Positions 6,470 through 8,354 of a stretch of DNA of 8,354 nt are shown here, in pieces. The DNA is from an uncultured Collinsella sp. (GTDB taxonomy: Bacteria > Actinomycetota > Coriobacteriia > Coriobacteriales > Coriobacteriaceae): contig CABUVB010000067.1 in NCBI GenBank assembly GCA_902494815.1, forward strand, positions 1 through 8,354. The letters run 5' to 3'. Within the stretch, counting starts at the first letter, position 1, and the number at the start of each line of letters is the position of its first letter. The translations under genes and the position numbers were made by a program. The notes under the pieces were generated by a model, which worked only from the letters and a program-made list of their open reading frames with translations, was not told the DNA's origin and did not search any database.

Positions 6470-7705
6470 TCAAATAAGATCACCGCCATCTTGCATAAAC
6501 GACGCCATGTTAAGGTGCCTGACGCCATCCCTCTCCTGCAATAGAGGATCAAGCGTGAACAAGTAGCGCGGATACCCATCCCTGATGTGGCCGAACGGCC
6601 TGTACTCGCGCTCCTCGACGCCTCTGTCGGCAATCGACATAGAGACCTGGATGTAGGCGTAAGCATTGCGCCTACGAGCGATGAAGTCACACTCGAGCTT
6701 CCCAATACGGCCCACAGAAAGCTCGTACCCGCGCGATGCAAGATAGAGGTAGAGCACGTTCTCCAACGCCGGCCCGTAGTTAATCCTCGCATCCGTGTTC
6801 ATGGCGAAATAGAAGCCGGGATCAGCCAGGTAGTACTTCTCTTCGCGGATAAGCGATCGCCGAGACTTGAGATCGAACCTCGAGCAGCGATAAAGGATCT
6901 TCGCGTCAACAAGAATCTGGATATACCGATTGAGCGTTTCGCGCTTGATGGGAATCTTCTCGACATCATTGAAGTACGCAAGGAGGTTCTTCAGGTTCGT
7001 CGGCGCACCAAAGTTGTTGATGAGATACGTCTGGACGGCATCGAAAACCGAGACATTCTTAATCTTGTTCGAATGTTTGACGTCCTTTTCAAAGATCTCA
7101 TGAATAACACTCTTGATATAGGTGCGCTTTTCATCCTCGCCCTCATACTCCAACGCTTTGGGAAATCCTCCAAGGGTCAGGTACTCGGTAAACTCTCCCA
7201 CGAGAACGTCATTGACAGGCTTGCCGAGAAAACGCTTCATATCGATATATTCCGCAAAGTCGAGTGGGAACACCTCGAACTCGATATAGCGACCCGTCAG
7301 CTTTGTAACAAGCTGCCCAGAAAGCAGATATGAATTCGAACCGGTAATGAAGATGGACCAACCGCCATCTGTCCGGTAGCCGTTGATGAGCAGCTCGAAT
7401 TCCTCTACGTTCTGAATCTCATCGATGAAGAGGTACTTCGTCCCCTCAGTGTCTGCTGGGGTCGACATGTCAATCAGATTTTCGAGCTCATCGGTCGTCT
7501 TGACCTTCCTGTTCTCCCGTGAGTCGAGGTCGATATAGATGATGTGGTCGCTCGCTACACCGGATTCCACAAGTTCGTCTGCGATTGATTGCATGAGGCA
7601 GGATTTACCACACCTGCGAACACCGGTGATTACCTTGATCATCCCGTCATCGTGGTAGAAACCACGCATTTGCTTCAGATACTTTTCACGTCGGTATATA
7701 CGCAA
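6470..7705 (-). CDS. AAA_14/DUF4143 family ATPase
   Basis: A 411-residue ATPase of the AAA_14 + DUF4143 family. Numbered from the TTG start, Walker A GVRRCGKS is at 28-35, Walker B YLFIDE at 91-96, and a sensor-like FITGSNS at 119-125. The DUF4143 part begins around residue 190 (EKDVKHSNKIKN) and includes YYLADPGFYFA. It ends in a PD-(D/E)XK-like fold: E315, ECDF with D340, and IQVS at 352-355, where the usual Lys is missing, so nuclease activity is doubtful. The TTG at 7705 has GGGGG six bases upstream. The in-frame ATG at 7732, giving 420 residues, has no ribosome binding site. These ATPases are common and spread horizontally; their function is poorly known. Here it follows a restriction-gene remnant, and its upstream DNA is AT-rich. 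Confidence 0.88.
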   Translation of the reverse strand: MRIYRREKYLKQMRGFYHDDGMIKVITGVRRCGKSCLMQSIADELVESGVASDHIIYIDLDSRENRKVKTTDELENLIDMSTPADTEGTKYLFIDEIQNVEEFELLINGYRTDGGWSIFITGSNSYLLSGQLVTKLTGRYIEFEVFPLDFAEYIDMKRFLGKPVNDVLVGEFTEYLTLGGFPKALEYEGEDEKRTYIKSVIHEIFEKDVKHSNKIKNVSVFDAVQTYLINNFGAPTNLKNLLAYFNDVEKIPIKRETLNRYIQILVDAKILYRCSRFDLKSRRSLIREEKYYLADPGFYFAMNTDARINYGPALENVLYLYLASRGYELSVGRIGKLECDFIARRRNAYAYIQVSMSIADRGVEEREYRPFGHIRDGYPRYLFTLDPLLQERDGVRHLNMASFMQDGGDLI

Positions 7706-7747
7706 GATGCACCCCCTTTTTTCAGTGTCCATTTTATCAGTTATAGG

Positions 7748-7780
7748 GGTACTTTTTTACATTTTATAAAAAAGCGTACC
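7748..7780. promoter_or_regulatory. AT-rich dyad upstream of the DUF4143 ATPase
   Basis: GGTAC (7748-7752) plus TTTTTTA (7753-7759) mirrors TAAAAAA (7767-7773) plus GTACC (7776-7780), with a two-base GC bulge and a seven-base loop. It lies about 45-75 bases before the TTG start. On the minus strand TATAAC (7745-7740) could be a -10, which would put the transcript start near 7733 and favour the TTG over the ATG start. It may be an operator, or a terminator for minus-strand transcripts reading out of the hsdS remnant. Confidence 0.4.
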
Positions 7781-7796
7781 GATAACTTATTCTCAC

Positions 7797-8027
7797 TTAG
7801 TTTCGGAAGTCGAGCAGGCGGTCGCTGTAATATTCGTATTGCTGACGTCGCGCCTCGATCTCGGCAGGGATACCGTCGGTGAGCGATTTCGTTAGGGTGT
7901 CGAAGCGGTCGAGGATGTCGACGACCTTCTGCTGGGTGCCGATGGATGGGGCGGGAATCTCGACCCTCGATAAGTCCACAGGCGCGGCTTCGATTACCTT
8001 TTTCGATTTAGCGTATTGCTCTTCAGA
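7797..8027 (-). pseudogene. hsdS: C-terminal remnant of type I restriction specificity subunit
   Basis: About 76 codons match the end of HsdS, the DNA-recognition subunit of type I restriction-modification enzymes: EEQYAKSKKVIEA, then VEIPAPSIGTQQKVVDILDR, DTLTKSLTDGIPAEIEAR and RQQYEYYSDRLLDFRN. This is the distal conserved helix with its IP-P-S--Q--VV-ILD-FD signature. The target recognition domains and most of the usual 350-450 residues are missing. The frame is open only to 8027, where it meets the TetR remnant; the first in-frame start codon is GTG at 7979. No hsdM or hsdR is in the window. It is a truncated leftover and cannot give sequence specificity. An inverting or donor hsdS fragment, as found near phase-variable loci, is the alternative. 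Confidence 0.75.
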
Positions 8028-8124
8028 TCATCGTGGTGTGCTCGTAGCCGCGCTCCACGAGGAGCCGCTCGGCAACGTCGAGAATCTTCTCGACCGTCTC
8101 CTCCGGGTACTTATTGCGTGCCAC
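8023..8124 (-). pseudogene. N-terminal remnant of a TetR-family regulator
   Basis: GTG at 8124 with GGAGG five bases upstream opens a 33-codon frame, starting MARNKYPEETVEKILDVAER and continuing LLVERGYEHTTMI before TGA at 8023. This is the first helix and start of the helix-turn-helix of a TetR regulator (ILDVAERLLVERGYEHTT). The recognition helix and the whole ligand domain, about 150 residues, are gone. The coding sense stops where the hsdS remnant begins. The gene is divergent from the ABC transporter ATPase at the window end, the usual layout of a local TetR repressor. Too short to function. Confidence 0.72.
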
Positions 8125-8141
8125 GGGCACCTCCGTCCTTG

Positions 8142-8153
8142 TTATCGCGATAA
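8142..8153. promoter_or_regulatory. Palindrome TTATCGCGATAA, candidate TetR operator
   Basis: A perfect 12-bp palindrome 18 bases upstream of the broken tetR start and in the region shared with the divergent ABC transporter gene. Position and symmetry fit an operator of the lost TetR protein. A homologous regulator elsewhere could still bind it. Confidence 0.45.
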
Positions 8154-8237
8154 ACATACCATGAGTGGCGTACGGGTCGAGAAGGGCTGGCGCCAAAAGA
8201 GCCCAACGGCCGTTACAGCTTCGTTAGAAACGCGCCC

Positions 8238-8251
8238 CACCATGGATGGTG
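8238..8251. repeat. Dyad CACCAT-GG-ATGGTG
   Basis: A 6-2-6 dyad between the candidate operator and the ABC transporter start. It may be a second regulator site or a leader structure. Confidence 0.3.
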
Positions 8252-8265
8252 AACCCGAAAGGTAA

Positions 8266-8298
8266 GGCGCGCGGGCATGGCGACTCGGCCCGCGCGCC
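8266..8298 (+). other. GC-rich leader hairpin before the ABC transporter gene
   Basis: GGCGCGCGGGC (8266-8276) pairs perfectly with GCCCGCGCGCC (8288-8298) around an 11-base loop, eight bases before the GAAAGGA ribosome binding site. No T-run follows. It may stabilise the mRNA, attenuate transcription or limit ribosome entry. Confidence 0.55.
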
Positions 8299-8319
8299 CG
8301 GAAGAGAAAGGACGAACCC

Positions 8320-8354
8320 ATGGGTTACATGCTCGAGACGCGCGGGCTCACCAA
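8320..8354 (+). CDS. ABC transporter ATP-binding protein (5' end only)
   Basis: Only the first codons lie in the window: MGYMLETRGLTK. The segment LETRGLTK is the usual first strand of ABC ATPases, with the A-loop residue expected shortly after. GAAAGGA lies seven bases before the ATG at 8320; an in-frame ATG at 8329 is the alternative start. The divergent TetR remnant supports the call, since TetR-ABC exporter pairs are common. Walker motifs are outside the window. Confidence 0.6.
   Translation, partial: MGYMLETRGLT

Noticed and set aside
6587..7333. 248-codon plus-strand frame
   Set aside because: Antisense shadow of the DUF4143 ATPase, which has Walker motifs on the minus strand.
7879..8265. 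128-codon plus-strand frame crossing the remnants
   Set aside because: Antisense to both the hsdS and tetR remnants; its last 34 codons (from ATG 8161) have no ribosome binding site.

Overview
The window looks like chromosomal DNA of a gut Actinobacterium of the Coriobacteriia, most likely Collinsella or a close relative. This is inferred from moderately high GC coding DNA, an LPATG wall-anchored protein with a Pro/Lys-rich stalk, a Sir2-like C-terminal piece of a kind I associate with Coriobacteriia, and a wHTH-bearing AAA ATPase. No rRNA, tRNA, CRISPR array or transposase gene was seen. Both ends are cut: an ABC transporter ATPase gene begins in the last 35 bases.

Left part (1-3776). GC-rich and AT-rich hairpins open the window. 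A block of five 19-bp tandem repeats (121-213) then runs directly into the ribosome binding site of an AAA ATPase with a C-terminal winged helix (222-1316). A long imperfect inverted repeat (1335-1425) separates it from a convergent iron-sulfur flavoprotein-type reductase (1424-1954, minus). After a 321-base gap comes a secreted LPATG surface protein (2276-3196). The C-terminal half of a Sir2-like protein (3325-3699) follows, apparently without its NAD-binding half.

Middle part (3777-6320). This is a compact regulated module. A MerR/AdhR-like regulator (5783-6223, plus) is divergent from a two-gene minus-strand operon: a fused carboxymuconolactone decarboxylase-cupin protein (4751-5515) and an alpha/beta hydrolase with a cysteine in the nucleophile elbow (3777-4748). 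The shared intergenic region carries a textbook MerR-type promoter, with a 19-bp spacer overlaid by a 7-6-7 dyad, and perhaps a 32-codon small ORF. The regulator has a Cys at residue 52, where AdhR/NmlR-type electrophile sensors carry theirs, so induction by a reactive aldehyde, quinone or similar compound is a reasonable inference. A strong bidirectional terminator closes the module.

Right part (6470-8354). A DUF4143-type AAA ATPase on the minus strand probably starts at a TTG codon with a good ribosome binding site. Upstream lie two gene remnants joined end to end: the last ~77 codons of a type I restriction specificity subunit (HsdS) and the first 33 codons of a TetR-family regulator. The junction is near 8023-8028. 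The TetR remnant is divergent from the incoming ABC transporter gene and still has its start, ribosome binding site and a palindromic candidate operator. This suggests that loss of the repressor body left the transporter without its local regulator.
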